Source: Desulfocapsa sp.
GTDB taxonomy: Bacteria; Desulfobacterota; Desulfobulbia; Desulfobulbales; Desulfocapsaceae
Reading direction: 5' to 3'
Length of the DNA stretch: 5,268 nt
Assembly (NCBI GenBank): GCA_030638765.1
Contig: DAOWDZ010000169.1
Span: forward strand, 1-5,268
Made by a program: the position numbers and the translations under genes. Shown piece after piece: positions 4,647-5,268 of the stretch. Each line of letters begins with the position of its first letter. Positions within the stretch are counted from its first letter, which is position 1. The notes below the pieces were generated by a model. It did not search any database. It worked only from the letters and a program-made list of their open reading frames with translations, and was not told the origin of the DNA.

Positions 4647-5268
4647 TTACGTCATTAAAAACCACGGAACTCGGCCACCTGTGAGGATTTCGGCGCCACT
4701 ACTTGTAACAAGAACGGTATGCTCAAATTGAGCACTCAGTGCCATATCTGCTGTAACCATTGTCCACTTGTCATTCCACATCCTACCCTCTGGACCTCCA
4801 CTGTTTATCATTGGTTCTATGGTGAAAGTCATTCCCTCTTCCATAACAGTTTTGTCGGCAGGATCGTAAAGATGAGAGATAAATGGGCTCATATGAAAAT
4901 CTTCACCGATGCCATGGCCGCCATAATTTGGAAAAACTGTGTAGCCATTTTTAGTGGCGTGTTCTTCAATAACGCGTCCAATTTCGTTGAAATGTTGACC
5001 ATGTTTTACAACATCGATGCCCTTCATGAGACACTCCCAGGTAAGCTGAACAAGAGAGCGAGCCTCCTTGCTCACTTCACCAACCATAACTGTCTCTGAA
5101 CAATCACCATGCATTCCATCTATAAAAATTGTCACATCACAGTTCACAATATCACCTTGTTGTAATCTTCGGCTGTCTGGAATACCATGTAATATCACCT
5201 CGTTGACAGAGGTGCAGATGGATTTTGGAAAATTTCGGTAATTTAATGGGCTTGGATAAGCACCGTTA
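4647..5268 (-). CDS. map: Type I methionine aminopeptidase, C-terminal 206 residues; N-terminus outside window
   Basis: The frame stays open to the window edge (first full codon at 5267-5265), so the GTG at 5198 is internal (the V of SVNEVILHGIPD) and not the start. All five metal ligands are present, numbering from the first visible residue: Asp44 in NCDVT, Asp55 in HGDCSET, His118 in GGHGIGEDFH, Glu151 in FTIEPM and Glu182 in QFEHT. The substrate-contacting histidines are His27 in HGIPD and His125 in GEDFH. The enzyme removes N-terminal methionine from nascent cytoplasmic proteins using a two-metal centre. Bacterial type I enzymes are about 250-290 residues, so roughly 50-80 are missing, including any N-terminal extension. 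The usual Cys before HGIPD is Leu26 here. No terminator is visible between its stop and the Fe-S gene 102 bp downstream, so read-through is possible even though that gene seems to have its own promoter. Confidence 0.96.
   Translation of the reverse strand, partial: NGAYPSPLNYRNFPKSICTSVNEVILHGIPDSRRLQQGDIVNCDVTIFIDGMHGDCSETVMVGEVSKEARSLVQLTWECLMKGIDVVKHGQHFNEIGRVIEEHATKNGYTVFPNYGGHGIGEDFHMSPFISHLYDPADKTVMEEGMTFTIEPMINSGGPEGRMWNDKWTMVTADMALSAQFEHTVLVTSSGAEILTGGRVPWFLMT

Noticed and set aside
4719..5099. Plus-strand 126-residue ORF over map
   Set aside because: Antisense shadow of the methionine aminopeptidase frame, which has all its catalytic residues; the ORF itself has no recognisable domain.

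Overview
The window looks like a chromosomal segment of an anaerobic, selenoprotein-using bacterium, most likely a sulfate-reducing or sulfur-cycling member of the Desulfobacterota (a Desulfobulbales-like lineage is my best guess). This rests on the gene mix (ADP-forming acyl-CoA synthetase, acetyl-CoA hydrolase fused to GNAT, YkgJ cysteine-cluster protein, Sec-containing TusA-like protein, Fe-S protein), moderate GC content, and resemblance of the proteins to families I know from that group. No database search was possible.

Plus strand, 1-3735. The window opens inside an ADP-forming acetate--CoA ligase gene (C-terminal ATP-grasp part). It is followed after 37 bp by a 625-residue fusion of acetyl-CoA hydrolase/CoA-transferase with a GNAT acetyltransferase. 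These two form a CoA-thioester module linking acetyl-CoA, acetate and ATP, with a possible protein-acetylation branch. After a 110-bp gap come a YkgJ-type CxxCxxCC protein and, 15 bp further on, a short gene that a standard gene finder would miss. It reads 73 codons from 3514 to 3735 only if an in-frame TGA at 3550-3552 is decoded as selenocysteine. The product has the TusA/SirA fold pattern, with Sec at the position of the catalytic cysteine. A SECIS-like hairpin lies immediately downstream of the TGA. A strong bidirectional terminator (3734-3770) closes this strand.

Minus strand, 3792-5268. Two genes converge on the same terminator. The upstream one is the C-terminal 206 residues of type I methionine aminopeptidase (map), cut by the window edge. 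Downstream is a 250-residue Fe-S protein with one complete 4Fe-4S motif, one three-cysteine motif and a conserved cysteine-containing C-terminal domain. The 102-bp gap between them holds a perfect TTGAC-N4-GTCAA palindrome. Its centre is about 40.5 bp upstream of the start predicted from a TATATT -10 box, which is the geometry of a class II FNR/CRP-family activated promoter. The Fe-S gene may therefore have its own redox-responsive promoter.

The main discovery in the window is the unannotated selenoprotein gene coupled to the YkgJ gene. The second is the FNR-like promoter of the Fe-S gene. No mobile elements, CRISPR arrays, tRNAs or rRNAs were seen, and there is no gene-free stretch above 300 bp.
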